From NCBI GenBank assembly GCA_031291095.1, contig JARLJR010000083.1, forward strand, positions 62,001-126,000: a stretch of 64,000 nt of DNA. The letters are read 5' to 3'. The stretch comes from Legionella sp. GTDB lineage: Bacteria; Pseudomonadota; Gammaproteobacteria; Legionellales; Legionellaceae. The position numbers and the translations under genes are program-made. The notes under the pieces are model-generated. The model was not told the origin of the DNA, made no database searches, and saw only the letters and a list, made by a program, of their open reading frames with translations. The first letter of the stretch is position 1. Every line of letters begins with the position of its first letter. Of this stretch, positions 7,703 through 15,144 are shown piece after piece.

Positions 7703-10300
7703 ATGACAGACGAACTTCCTTCCATCCCAAGAGAATCACCAGATCCTGTCATTCCAACAGCAAAACCTAGCATGGCTTCTACTGTTGGTAAAATGGCGTC
7801 TAATTACTTTTCTAGTATGGCAAGTAATGTTAGATCTGGTGTAGCAACAGAAATCTTTGGGGAGGGAATGGCTTCTTCTGTGGCAGGTGGGCAAACATCT
7901 GGCATGAGTCCAGCAGCAGGAAGCGCAGCTTCTGGTTTAGCTGGAACTGCTCTTAACCCACAACATTTCGAAATGCAGCCACCTAAACAAATTAAAGGTG
8001 AATCTGTCATCGTCGCATTGAACCAACTTAATCAACAAAGTTCGGCGGCTTTTAGTACTCTCAATAAGAGTATCTCAGAAGGTGTTAAGCAGACTGCTCT
8101 ATCAAATCAGAATCTTAGTAAGTTAATTGGAACTTCATCTAATATTGCAGATCGTATTAACAAATCAAATGAACTATTAGAATCCCTAACTGATTATATG
8201 GACAAACAATCCTATAACAAAACACCAGCACAAGGTTCGGCTGTTGGTGGTGGACGTTCTGGCCAACAGGTTATTAAAGAAGATGGCACGTCTCCGCTCT
8301 TAGGAATGATTGGAAAATATCTACCTGAATTAGCATTTGGTCTAGGAGCAAGTGGTGGTTTAGCTCTAGCTTTAAAAAGTGCTGGAGCTAAAATATCTGG
8401 TGCTGTGTCCTCAATATCTTCTGTTGTTAGTAAATTAGGTTTGTTTGGTGGTGCTCTTGGTGCTGTTTCTGCTGGATCAATGATTTATGCGGAAGGCCAC
8501 GGAAATGATTCAATACATAATGAAGTTGCGGATTTAATCAAAAAAGGTAAACTCCCAAAATCAATTTCTAAAGACAATTCAATATTAGATGCAATAAACA
8601 AGAATGGTGGTCTTCGTGGAGCAGCTGACTCAAAACGAGAAATTGAAGAACATCAACAACAAATTGTGTCAGAAAACAAATCTGCTAGTGATATTAATTT
8701 ATCAGGAAAACAAATCAATATAAAGAGCGATATAATTAAGTTCGAGGCGGCGACTATAACCTTTAGCGGTTTAAACGGTTCAGGCGGCGGCGTAGGCGGC
8801 GGAAACGGCGGTCAAGGTATAGGAGGAACTCCGAGGGCTGGCGCATCAGTGGTTTCTGGTTCAACACCTAACGGAAGTGTAGCAACACCAAGTGGTGGAA
8901 GAAGAGGAAGTGGTTCTTCCGGTGCTGGTGCTCCTGAAGGTGGTGGTCCAGTAACATATTCAGGAAGTTTATCCGACGAACGCAAAAAAATGCAAGCAGA
9001 ACTAGATGCTGATCCCGCTTTAAAAGATAGATTTATGAGAGCTGTCCACGCAGAAGCTGGTGGTAGACAAGATAAAGTTGCTGACGTTATGGAAGCCACA
9101 ATGAATCGTGCAGCAATGAAAGGACATTCACTTCGTCAAGATTTATATGCACCCGGAAATAAAAATTTCTTTGGACCAATTAGACATAATCTTCCAAGTT
9201 TTACAAACCCATTATCACCAAAAGATCTTAAAGCAAGTGAAGCTGCTCTAGGTGAAGTTGTAGGTGGGCGCAATCATATTGAGTACAGAACTGACCAAGG
9301 CATGGATTCTGATCCTGGAGCTAGAAGATATAATCAAATGCCAGATAAGTCTGGCAGATTAAATTTCGGAGATGGTAATAGTTATTTTTATATGGATGAG
9401 GCCGGAAGACGATACGCAAAGAAACATGAAGAATGGGACAAAAACCATCCATCAGATACTGTTAGAGGTGTTCCTCGTTCAATGCCTAATCCACAAATGA
9501 ATGCTGGTCAACCAAATTCTCATTCAGAGGGTATGAGAGATTTCTCTGGTGATAGAGATGCTGCCGCACAAGCACAAGCAGCAGCTGCAACAGATTCATT
9601 AGCAAATCTTGTTGATTTGAAAGACCACGATCCAAGAGGTCGCGCACTTATTGCTCAATATCTTAAAACAGGTGGTGCTGGTATGGACCCGGCAACTGTT
9701 GATTGGTGCGCTGCTGCACTTCATTCAAGCCTAAAACAAAATGGACTAAAAGACTTCGGTAATATTGCAAATAATGCTGGACGTTGGGGACGAGATTTAA
9801 AGCCCGGAGAAAAACCACAAAAAGGCGACCTGTTTTATATGGATCGTGGTAAAGGAATTGGTTCGACTGGTGGTCATGCTGGATTCGTTGAAAAAGATAA
9901 TGAAGACGGAAGTTATACAACAATTGAAGGTAATGCCAGAGTTGTTGCTAACAATCCTGCGTATGGTCATAAGGTTGCTAGAGGCTGGAGAAATGGTGAT
10001 GATCGTATACACTTTAGACGTGCTACTGCTAAAGAATTGGCTCATCCAGAATTGGTTCCTGCTTCTACACCGAAGGCACCAGATATCACCCAACAAACAA
10101 AACATACAAATGATGCTGTCTCAAAACAACAGGTAAAGAACGTCGTTCCTACTTTTGTTAAAGATAATCCATTATCTCAACAACATGCAGCGCCAGAATA
10201 TCATGGAAAAAGAAACGGTGGAATGAACACACCAGAGAAACATGATGCACATCCACCGGGACGCTTTACGTGGTATTACTATCACAGTGACCAAAAATAA
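7703..10300 (+). CDS. large virion-type lysin with two predicted peptidoglycan hydrolase domains
   Basis: 865 residues. Order: a low-complexity Ser/Ala/Gly N-terminus; a hydrophobic Gly/Ala stretch at about 205-265; a Gly-rich linker; a SleB-like cell-wall hydrolase region at about 420-565 (M-R-A-V-H-A-E-A-G-G, then N-R-A); and a CHAP/NlpC-like amidohydrolase at about 640-775 with candidate catalytic Cys in D-W-C-A-A-A-L and His in G-G-H-A-G-F-V. It is the last gene of the baseplate block, so it is probably a tail-associated enzyme that opens the cell wall and replaces the lysozyme missing from gp5. A role in final lysis is also possible. Confidence 0.75.
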   Translation: MTDELPSIPRESPDPVIPTAKPSMASTVGKMASNYFSSMASNVRSGVATEIFGEGMASSVAGGQTSGMSPAAGSAASGLAGTALNPQHFEMQPPKQIKGESVIVALNQLNQQSSAAFSTLNKSISEGVKQTALSNQNLSKLIGTSSNIADRINKSNELLESLTDYMDKQSYNKTPAQGSAVGGGRSGQQVIKEDGTSPLLGMIGKYLPELAFGLGASGGLALALKSAGAKISGAVSSISSVVSKLGLFGGALGAVSAGSMIYAEGHGNDSIHNEVADLIKKGKLPKSISKDNSILDAINKNGGLRGAADSKREIEEHQQQIVSENKSASDINLSGKQINIKSDIIKFEAATITFSGLNGSGGGVGGGNGGQGIGGTPRAGASVVSGSTPNGSVATPSGGRRGSGSSGAGAPEGGGPVTYSGSLSDERKKMQAELDADPALKDRFMRAVHAEAGGRQDKVADVMEATMNRAAMKGHSLRQDLYAPGNKNFFGPIRHNLPSFTNPLSPKDLKASEAALGEVVGGRNHIEYRTDQGMDSDPGARRYNQMPDKSGRLNFGDGNSYFYMDEAGRRYAKKHEEWDKNHPSDTVRGVPRSMPNPQMNAGQPNSHSEGMRDFSGDRDAAAQAQAAAATDSLANLVDLKDHDPRGRALIAQYLKTGGAGMDPATVDWCAAALHSSLKQNGLKDFGNIANNAGRWGRDLKPGEKPQKGDLFYMDRGKGIGSTGGHAGFVEKDNEDGSYTTIEGNARVVANNPAYGHKVARGWRNGDDRIHFRRATAKELAHPELVPASTPKAPDITQQTKHTNDAVSKQQVKNVVPTFVKDNPLSQQHAAPEYHGKRNGGMNTPEKHDAHPPGRFTWYYYHSDQK

Positions 10301-10477
10301 TTAATACAGAATAACTTCTTTTAGCTGGTCATTAATAAGCATATAAGATGACAAATTTACACAGTCCGTTTGACCGCCAACCATAATCCGATAATTATCT
10401 GGGAGTTTACTGATCAGTTCTTTTAGTTCTGCAACAGTATGCTTCTCAAAATATATTTCAGTTGGTTCATAACTCAT
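10301..10477 (-). CDS. hypothetical protein (58 aa)
   Basis: Reads from the ATG at 10477 (M-S-Y-E-P-T-E-I-Y-F) to a TAA at 10301 that directly abuts the stop of the convergent lysin gene. It is soluble, with a helical first half and a short beta-like second half (Y-R-I-M-V-G-G). It is probably co-transcribed with the gene at 10480-10692. No family recognised. Confidence 0.6.
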   Translation of the reverse strand: MSYEPTEIYFEKHTVAELKELISKLPDNYRIMVGGQTDCVNLSSYMLINDQLKEVILY

Positions 10478-10479
10478 TA

Positions 10480-10692
10480 TTAATCTCCAAAGGTTTTATT
10501 CATTTCAGAACGTGAATCGTGGTTTACGTTAGCGCGACGCACTAAACCTGTCTTTCGATCAAAGGACAGGACAAACGTCGATACCGAACCATCCGAGTGA
10601 AACTTATGGGAACATTTAATAGGATCACCCTTTTTAATAACAGCTTTATTTGAAATACCTGTTACTGCTTCAAAATCGTGTGGCGCATTCAT
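10480..10692 (-). CDS. hypothetical protein (70 aa)
   Basis: A small, basic soluble protein with beta-rich middle and an S-F-D-R-K-T-G-L-V-R-R segment. It has a GGAGACG ribosome site and a late promoter 30 nt upstream. No family recognised. Confidence 0.55.
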   Translation of the reverse strand: MNAPHDFEAVTGISNKAVIKKGDPIKCSHKFHSDGSVSTFVLSFDRKTGLVRRANVNHDSRSEMNKTFGD

Positions 10693-10722
10693 CTCGTCTC
10701 CAATCTTTATTATTATAGAATA

Positions 10723-10730
10723 TATTTATA
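10723..10730 (-). promoter_or_regulatory. late promoter (TATAAATA)
   Basis: A consensus T4-type late motif on the minus strand, 30 nt before the start at 10692 and just after the gene 32 terminator. Confidence 0.7.
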
Positions 10731-10743
10731 GAAAATCAACAAA

Positions 10744-10780
10744 TAAAAAAGGTGTGAATCAAATGACCCACACCTTTTAA
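10744..10780 (-). terminator. intrinsic terminator after gene 32
   Basis: On the minus strand AAAAGGTGTG and CACACCTTTT form a 10-bp stem around a loop of about 15 nt, followed by a T-rich run. It lies about 20 nt after the gene 32 stop. Confidence 0.8.
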
Positions 10781-10801
10781 TTATTGTTTATATATGAAGA
10801 T

Positions 10802-11722
10802 TTAGTCTTCTTGCTGTGCTAGACGTGAAAAGTAATTCTCAACGTCGTCATCATCTTCGACATTATCCTTACGAACTTCGGCAGGTGCCTTAGCCTTAGG
10901 ATTCGTCTCAGTCTCGAAGGGCGGCGTATCATCGTCCTCGACTACGGTCTGACGCTTAGGACCGGCCTTCCTAGCCGATTGTAGGGGCGTATCTTCACCG
11001 AGAACCTTATAGAAACGCTCCTTAAGTTCGGCGTAATCCTTGAATTCCTTTGGATCAATAAGAGGAAGAAGTGGATATTCCTGCTTCCAAATTGTCTCAA
11101 TCTCATCATCGGTGCCAAGTGATGAAGGGTCTTCAAACTTTGACTTATCGTAGTTTGGATAACCTTCAACTTCCTTAACAATCAACTTAAGGTTTGCACC
11201 ATCCCACGGATCATATGGGTTAACCTTTGCTTCACCAGCAAATGTTGGGTTCATGAGATCGTTTAGCTTTTCAAAGAGCTTCTTGCCATAACGGTAAAGG
11301 AAAACCTTACCATCATTCTTTGGCTCGCCATAATCCTTAATGACTAGAATGTTTGAGACGAAATAGGTCTTCCGCTTATAACCCTTGGCGATTTCCTTAT
11401 CGGAATCGAGACCGGAATTCCATAGCTTAGAACAAAATTCACCAACTGGATCTTGCTTACCGAGAGTGGAAAGATCCTTTTCAATATACCACTGGCCAGT
11501 TGGACCTTTGAATGAACGATCATAAGCCTTAATAAAAGCTTCGTCTTCACCATCAACTGGAGGGAGGAACCGGATAAGTGCTAGGCCGTTGCCAGCTTTA
11601 TCTCTGGTTGGATACCAAAAGCGTTCATCTGTCTGATACTTGCTCTTGGCTGCGTTTTCAAATTGCGAATTCACTTTGTCTAATAATTTGGTACGATTTT
11701 TCTTGAGATCTGCAAATGACAT
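10802..11722 (-). CDS. 32: gp32 single-stranded DNA-binding protein
   Basis: 306 residues (T4: 301). The N-terminus has the Lys/Arg patch used for cooperative binding. The core has R-K-T-Y-F-V-S-N-I-L-V-I-K-D, K-V-F-L-Y-R-Y-G-K-K, P-Y-D-P-W-D-G-A-N and Y-P-N-Y-D-K-S-K-F, all gp32 landmarks. The acidic tail (E-D-D-D-D-V-E-N-Y-F) would bind partner proteins. The zinc ligands of T4 gp32 are not kept: around residue 93 only one Cys remains in P-V-G-E-F-C. A terminator follows, and gp59 and gp33 lie upstream as in T4. Confidence 0.92.
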   Translation of the reverse strand: MSFADLKKNRTKLLDKVNSQFENAAKSKYQTDERFWYPTRDKAGNGLALIRFLPPVDGEDEAFIKAYDRSFKGPTGQWYIEKDLSTLGKQDPVGEFCSKLWNSGLDSDKEIAKGYKRKTYFVSNILVIKDYGEPKNDGKVFLYRYGKKLFEKLNDLMNPTFAGEAKVNPYDPWDGANLKLIVKEVEGYPNYDKSKFEDPSSLGTDDEIETIWKQEYPLLPLIDPKEFKDYAELKERFYKVLGEDTPLQSARKAGPKRQTVVEDDDTPPFETETNPKAKAPAEVRKDNVEDDDDVENYFSRLAQQED

Positions 11723-11814
11723 TAATTTTTCCTTTACGTTGTTTAAGTTTTATGCCGTGTGGCTGTTTCTTTTAGTTTATGTTTTAGTTTCAAATGTTAC
11801 ATAACAATACTGTG

Positions 11815-11827
11815 TATTTAGTCAAAA
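11815..11827 (-). promoter_or_regulatory. possible promoter upstream of gene 32 (CTAAATA-type)
   Basis: On the minus strand TTTTGACTAAATA combines a TTGACT box with a CTAAATA late-like element. The 9-mer GACTAAATA recurs before the tRNA clusters at 22566 and 40673. It lies about 95 nt before gene 32 in an otherwise gene-free gap. Confidence 0.4.
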
Positions 11828-11842
11828 TGAACACACGATTTT

Positions 11843-11850
11843 TATAAATA
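11843..11850 (+). promoter_or_regulatory. plus-strand late promoter motif with no sense gene
   Basis: TATAAATA here points into the antisense strand of the genes at 11881-12721. It is followed by TGCTGATCGCGGA, a 13-mer also found at 59222 after another late-like motif. Confidence 0.4.
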
Positions 11851-11880
11851 AAATGCTGATCGCGGAATCCCTAAAATAGG

Positions 11881-12135
11881 TCAGAGTATATTACCACAAA
11901 CGACAACTTTCTCAAAAGGACCAGTAATAACATAATCCGTTGAGAGGGATTCTTCGTTTACGAGAAGTTCATTCAATGTATTAATTGGACTATCTTCTGG
12001 AATCTCTTCCCAACCATTAATATACAATCCAGCGGAACCAAGTGCGGCCTGTCCAATTTCTGAATCAACATCCAGAACATAAACTTCGGTGGTCTCAGGA
12101 ACGGACTCCCATACGAGCAATAGCTTCTTAGACAT
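11881..12135 (-). CDS. hypothetical protein (84 aa)
   Basis: A small acidic protein (M-S-K-K-L-L-L-V-W-E-S-V-P) with alternating hydrophobic strands, overlapping the end of gene 59 by 8 nt. It lies between genes 59 and 32, a place that is empty in T4. No family recognised. Confidence 0.6.
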   Translation of the reverse strand: MSKKLLLVWESVPETTEVYVLDVDSEIGQAALGSAGLYINGWEEIPEDSPINTLNELLVNEESLSTDYVITGPFEKVVVCGNIL

Positions 12136-12721
12136 TACAACTCTCCTCTACAAAGTGAGACTTTAAAATCTCACCAATTTTTTTCTTATCAATATTAAGA
12201 AATGTTGGGTATTTTTTAACCAGCAATGAAAGTGATTGCCACACATAATCGTTCTTTAATTTTTTATTCCAATCAGTAGTACACCTCGTTATGTTAACCA
12301 AAACAGTAAATGTTTCGAGTGTTATTGTATCCTGCAAATACATTTTTAAAAGATGCGGCTGATCATTTTCGATCACGGAGAAGTTATCTTTGAACTTCGG
12401 CTCAAGCGCCTCAATATCTTTTTTAAGTGTATTTGAGATATTCTGTGTCCTACGAACCCAATTTTTATAATTTTTGATTGAGGTTTCGGAACACAAATCC
12501 CGTGGCTGAACCAGCGGGTTTATTAAAATGTTTGAAACAATGATGTCGTGGGGATTTTGTTGTTTGGATAATTTTTCAAACCAATACATATCTCTACGTT
12601 TATTATATTGGGGAACACTAGCAGAACCAATCTTCCCTTTATACTTTGTATAATCATATGACGCAGATGTCAAGTGAGTTCTGATAGCCATAAAATCTAC
12701 ATAAGTCTCATATGGTGTCAT
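12128..12721 (-). CDS. 59: gp59-like helicase loader
   Basis: 197 residues (T4: 217). The motif Y-N-K-R-R-D-M-Y-W-F-E-K-L-S aligns with Y-Q-K-R-R-D-K-Y-F-F-Q-K-L-S of T4 gp59, and the end (F-L-N-I-D-K-K-K) matches the T4 C-terminus. gp59 loads the gp41 helicase onto gp32-covered forks; both partners are encoded in this window. The order 33-59-32 is as in T4. Confidence 0.85.
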   Translation of the reverse strand: MTPYETYVDFMAIRTHLTSASYDYTKYKGKIGSASVPQYNKRRDMYWFEKLSKQQNPHDIIVSNILINPLVQPRDLCSETSIKNYKNWVRRTQNISNTLKKDIEALEPKFKDNFSVIENDQPHLLKMYLQDTITLETFTVLVNITRCTTDWNKKLKNDYVWQSLSLLVKKYPTFLNIDKKKIGEILKSHFVEESCNV

Positions 12722-12858
12722 TTAATACACTCAATTTGTTGTACAGTTCTCTGTACACGATAGCCATTCGGGTTAAAAATATTGATCACGTTTAAACCAA
12801 TAACTAATGCAGCATATTCAATTATCAGAATCATAATAAAGGTTCTAATGAACCCCAC
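12718..12858 (-). CDS. small single-helix membrane protein (46 aa)
   Basis: A GTG at 12858 overlaps the stop of gene 33 (TAGTG) and the frame ends in a TGA overlapping the ATG of gene 59 (ATGA). The first 25 residues are hydrophobic (F-I-M-I-L-I-I-E-Y-A-A-L-V-I-G-L). The double overlap supports a real coupled gene although the start codon is weak. Function unknown. Confidence 0.5.
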   Translation of the reverse strand: MGFIRTFIMILIIEYAALVIGLNVINIFNPNGYRVQRTVQQIECIK

Positions 12859-13112
12859 TAGAACGGAAGCCTATTAGTCTTCTGTAACATATTCTTACTT
12901 TCGCCTTCCATTTGAATCTGTGCTTTCAAATTTGGGTCTCGCTTGATGTAACTTACAATCTGTTCAATCTCAACATTCTTTGATTCACACCACCGAATAA
13001 CTGCGTCCATGTAAGTTATATCTAAATCCCACACCAACTCTTCAATTTCTTCGGAGAAATTATTCTTTCCAAATAATGCAAGTACATTATTATCCTCTTT
13101 AATTTTTGCCAT
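12858..13112 (-). CDS. 33: gp33-like late transcription co-activator
   Basis: 84 residues (T4: 112). I-E-E-L-V-W-D-L-D-I-T-Y-M-D-A-V matches I-E-K-M-V-E-E-F-G-M-S-Y-L-E-A-T of T4 gp33, and the spacing to I-V-S-Y-I-K is kept. The second ATG (13112) is chosen because AGGA sits 8 nt before it but only 2 nt before the first. gp33 bridges RNA polymerase and the sliding clamp at late promoters, which fits the many NATAAATA sites here. The gp55 gene is not in this window. Confidence 0.75.
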   Translation of the reverse strand: MAKIKEDNNVLALFGKNNFSEEIEELVWDLDITYMDAVIRWCESKNVEIEQIVSYIKRDPNLKAQIQMEGESKNMLQKTNRLPF

Positions 13113-13347
13113 TGTCATCTTCCTGAAAGGCTCTATCCATTAAAATGTATTTTTCATCATATAATTTTTCCATCTGATCATCTCTATGAATTAGTCGCAA
13201 TTCACAACCATAATGAGCATTTAGCCACTGTTTAATATCGTTAGAATATTTCCCTAGTAACCATTCTGTCCTATGAGGATCATTAACAATTACATGACAA
13301 GCTTCCTTGTGTTTATCACACACAGCTCTATACCATTCACTTGCCAT
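13099..13347 (-). CDS. hypothetical protein (82 aa)
   Basis: A soluble protein with several His and Cys residues (C-D-K-H-K-E-A-C-H) near the N-terminus, overlapping both neighbours by a few codons. The Cys/His cluster could bind metal, but no known pattern is complete. Confidence 0.55.
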   Translation of the reverse strand: MASEWYRAVCDKHKEACHVIVNDPHRTEWLLGKYSNDIKQWLNAHYGCELRLIHRDDQMEKLYDEKYILMDRAFQEDDNGKN

Positions 13348-13540
13348 TATCTTTTCTCACTTCACGCTTGCCTGTTAAAATTACCTGCCTATTAAAAAGG
13401 AAAAACATACCAGCAAACATAACATACAAAGCACTTCCACCACAATAAAAATCAGAAAGATGGATTGCTTTTGACATATAACCTACGGTGACTTCATACC
13501 CAAGAAAAGTTAATCCAACAAACCATTTTCCAGAAAACAT
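13337..13540 (-). CDS. small membrane protein (67 aa)
   Basis: Two hydrophobic segments (W-F-V-G-L-T-F-L-G-Y and G-G-S-A-L-Y-V-M-F-A-G-M-F-F-L-F) and a basic tail (K-R-E-V-R-K). It overlaps the next gene and its ATG touches the stop of the upstream one. Function unknown. Confidence 0.55.
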   Translation of the reverse strand: MFSGKWFVGLTFLGYEVTVGYMSKAIHLSDFYCGGSALYVMFAGMFFLFNRQVILTGKREVRKDNGK

Positions 13541-13692
13541 TATGTTGCATCCCTATCTGCTAATGAATGCTGCAAATTTTTATGTTTTGGACAATAAGCA
13601 AGTTGTCCATGAAATCTCCAGCCTGTTCTTTGTGCGTCCTTTTTGGTTCCATCATTCCATATACGTTCGCAGTGAGTACATTTTACTTTCAT
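13540..13692 (-). CDS. small zinc-ribbon-like protein (50 aa)
   Basis: Starts at the ATG at 13692 with AAGGAG upstream. Two Cys pairs or near-pairs (C-T-H-C near the start, C-P-K-H later) could bind zinc. A longer frame would run into the tRNA region, so it is rejected. It is the first protein gene after the tRNA island. Confidence 0.6.
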   Translation of the reverse strand: MKVKCTHCERIWNDGTKKDAQRTGWRFHGQLAYCPKHKNLQHSLADRDAT

Positions 13693-13711
13693 AACATATC
13701 TCCTTGTAAAT

Positions 13712-13861
13712 AATATTGGCCGGACTCGAACCGGCACACCGATTAAGGTACTGGATTTTGGTACGCCCTGTCAGATTCGAACTGACACTGTCAACATTTT
13801 GAGTGTTGTGCCTCCTCACCAGTTGGGCTAAGGGCGCGTCTACCAATTTCACCACAAGGGC
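13712..13861 (-). pseudogene. broken class II tRNA-Leu interrupted by another tRNA
   Basis: The 5' part at 13861-13836 reads GCCCTTG plus the Leu-type D arm (GTGAAATTGGTAGACGC). The 3' part from 13760 to 13712 carries CAAAA plus the stem TCCAG, a class II variable arm (ACC-TTAATC-GGT), a T arm (GCCGG-TTCGAGT-CCGGC) and a 3' acceptor strand. The middle is replaced by the complete tRNA at 13759-13837. The two acceptor strands pair in only about three positions, so this Leu tRNA cannot fold as it stands. Confidence 0.65.
13759..13837 (-). tRNA. tRNA with anticodon CAA (Leu by codon) but class I shape
   Basis: 79 nt with encoded CCA. Acceptor GCGCCCT/AGGGCGT, D arm GCC..GGC, anticodon stem CAACA/TGTTG with loop CTCAAAA, 5-nt variable loop, T arm GTCAG/CTGAC. 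CAA reads the Leu codon UUG, yet bacterial tRNA-Leu normally has a long variable arm. The fold is good but the amino-acid identity is uncertain. Confidence 0.7.
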
Positions 13862-13971
13862 ATTGTAGGTGTTGATTAATTTTACTTAGCCAACCAACAG
13901 GCTCTCCCCTAATAACCGTCTCTTGAAAAGTGCTATAGTATTCAAGTCCATTGGTTACGGAACTGTATTAA

Positions 13972-14058
13972 TGGAGCTGGACACAGGAGTCGAACCTGCG
14001 ATGGGGTTGCCCCTACGGCTTACAAAACCGTTGCTTTCGGCCACTCAGCCAATCCAGC
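13972..14058 (-). tRNA. class II tRNA with anticodon UGU (Thr by codon)
   Basis: 87 nt with CCA. Acceptor GCTGGAT/GTCCAGC, anticodon stem ACGGT/GCCGT around TTTGTAA, a stem-loop variable arm (GGGG-CAA-CCCC) and a normal T arm. The long variable arm and D arm look Ser-like, while UGU reads the Thr codon ACA. The discriminator base is U. Confidence 0.75.
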
Positions 14059-14502
14059 GAAAGTAAAAACTTTTATTAAAAGGGAGCGGCAAGGTAGCAT
14101 CCCGAAACTACCTTGCCAGCGCCTCCACCACTTAATTTTTTTGGTTCACTTTCGTGCTTTCATCCAAGGATAATTAAGAAACCTAAAATTGGCTGCTGTC
14201 TCTCCAGCTGTCACCACTTCCCGGACCTGCAGGGCCTTGTGGTTAACCCATCTACGACCTCCGGGCGGAGGAAAAGCACAACTAACCTATACGCTTTTCA
14301 TACTTTCTTCTCACCCACCTTATCGAACAATCAAAGTCGAAACCTTACTGCCGTTACTGTAGGACTAGGTTAATAAGTAAAGTCATTTTGGAACTTGACT
14401 AGGATGCCGCCCTATGGTTAGGATTTATCGACTGTCTTGGCATCCTGTATGTCATTCACAAGAGGTAATCATTTCCTTCTCTTGTTAGTTCCAAACTTTT
14501 TA
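14059..14502 (-). ncRNA. candidate large structured RNA (about 440 nt)
   Basis: No convincing gene lies here, but the minus strand is full of stable hairpins. Examples are GGATGCC..GGCATCC, CCTCC-GCCC-GGAGG, GCTG-GAGAGA-CAGC, CAC-GAAA-GTG, and near the 3' end GCAAGGTAG..CTACCTTGC. It lies between a GIY-YIG gene and a tRNA in the same orientation. It lacks the conserved pieces I would expect of RNase P RNA or a group I intron core. A degenerate intron or a phage-specific RNA are both possible. Confidence 0.45.
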
Positions 14503-15144
14503 TTATTTATATCCATTAGCACGAAGAATCTTATTCACTAATGGATTGGATGGATAACACTTTCTCCTTAACTCTGGTGTGAGTCCTTCATCTAAGTTTA
14601 CTAACAAACCTTCTTTATGTAAGGATTTTAAACCTAGAATATCAATTAATTTTGACTCTAAAGAAAATGCTTCACTTTCAGTTAAATTCTCAGCCAACTT
14701 TATAGTTTTAATATCTAAACCATGTTTGATAACTGTTGAACGAATTTTCCTATGTGAATCATTTCTACTTAAATCTAACCACCTATTTCCAATTCCTTTT
14801 CCAACATAAAAAGGTTCTTCCAAAAGACTAAACCTAGTGGCAAGAATATAATGTTTTAAATTATGTATGTCCAATTTCTTCATTGGATTTAAATGAGCAT
14901 AAACATAATAATTCTTGTTTTTATTATCACATTCATATAGATGATTTAAATCACTATCAAACATTGAATCAATGATTGGAAGAACATTATCTATATTCCA
15001 TCTACAACCATTAAATTTAATTTCATTATAACCCTTTTTTCTTAATACTTGAGTCCTACGATTTGTGAGTTTTTTGATTGCAATCTTTAAAGAATGCGGA
15101 TCATCAAAATCTATTTCTAATGTCTTAATCATAACCTCACACAT
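14503..15144 (-). CDS. GIY-YIG endonuclease (homing type)
   Basis: About 213 residues from the ATG at 15144; the ATG at 15132 is also possible and a GTG start further up would lie in the tmRNA terminator. The domain reads Y-Y-V-Y-A-H-L, then F-Y-V-G-K-G-I-G-N-R, with a later E (S-L-E-S-K-L-I-D) as the GIY-YIG glutamate. It is placed directly behind the tmRNA and before the structured RNA, so it may be mobile with one of them. Confidence 0.8.
   Translation of the reverse strand: MCEVMIKTLEIDFDDPHSLKIAIKKLTNRRTQVLRKKGYNEIKFNGCRWNIDNVLPIIDSMFDSDLNHLYECDNKNKNYYVYAHLNPMKKLDIHNLKHYILATRFSLLEEPFYVGKGIGNRWLDLSRNDSHRKIRSTVIKHGLDIKTIKLAENLTESEAFSLESKLIDILGLKSLHKEGLLVNLDEGLTPELRRKCYPSNPLVNKILRANGYK

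Noticed and set aside
9663-10136. Several frames on both strands within the lysin gene
   Set aside because: They lie inside the CHAP-like domain of a clear long gene.
13652-13855. A 67-codon frame across the nested tRNA region
   Set aside because: It spans both tRNA parts and its amino acids mirror tRNA arms.
13881-13970. A further tRNA between the broken tRNA-Leu and the UGU tRNA
   Set aside because: Only a weak CTTGAA/TTCAAG hairpin is seen; no T-arm or acceptor pairing.
14113-14373. An open frame of 86 codons on the plus strand in the RNA island
   Set aside because: It has no ribosome site, an unlikely composition, and coincides with stable RNA hairpins on the other strand.
14059-14502. 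RNase P RNA or group I intron
   Set aside because: The conserved GAGGAAAGTCC-type and P7-type core sequences could not be found, so only a generic structured RNA is claimed.
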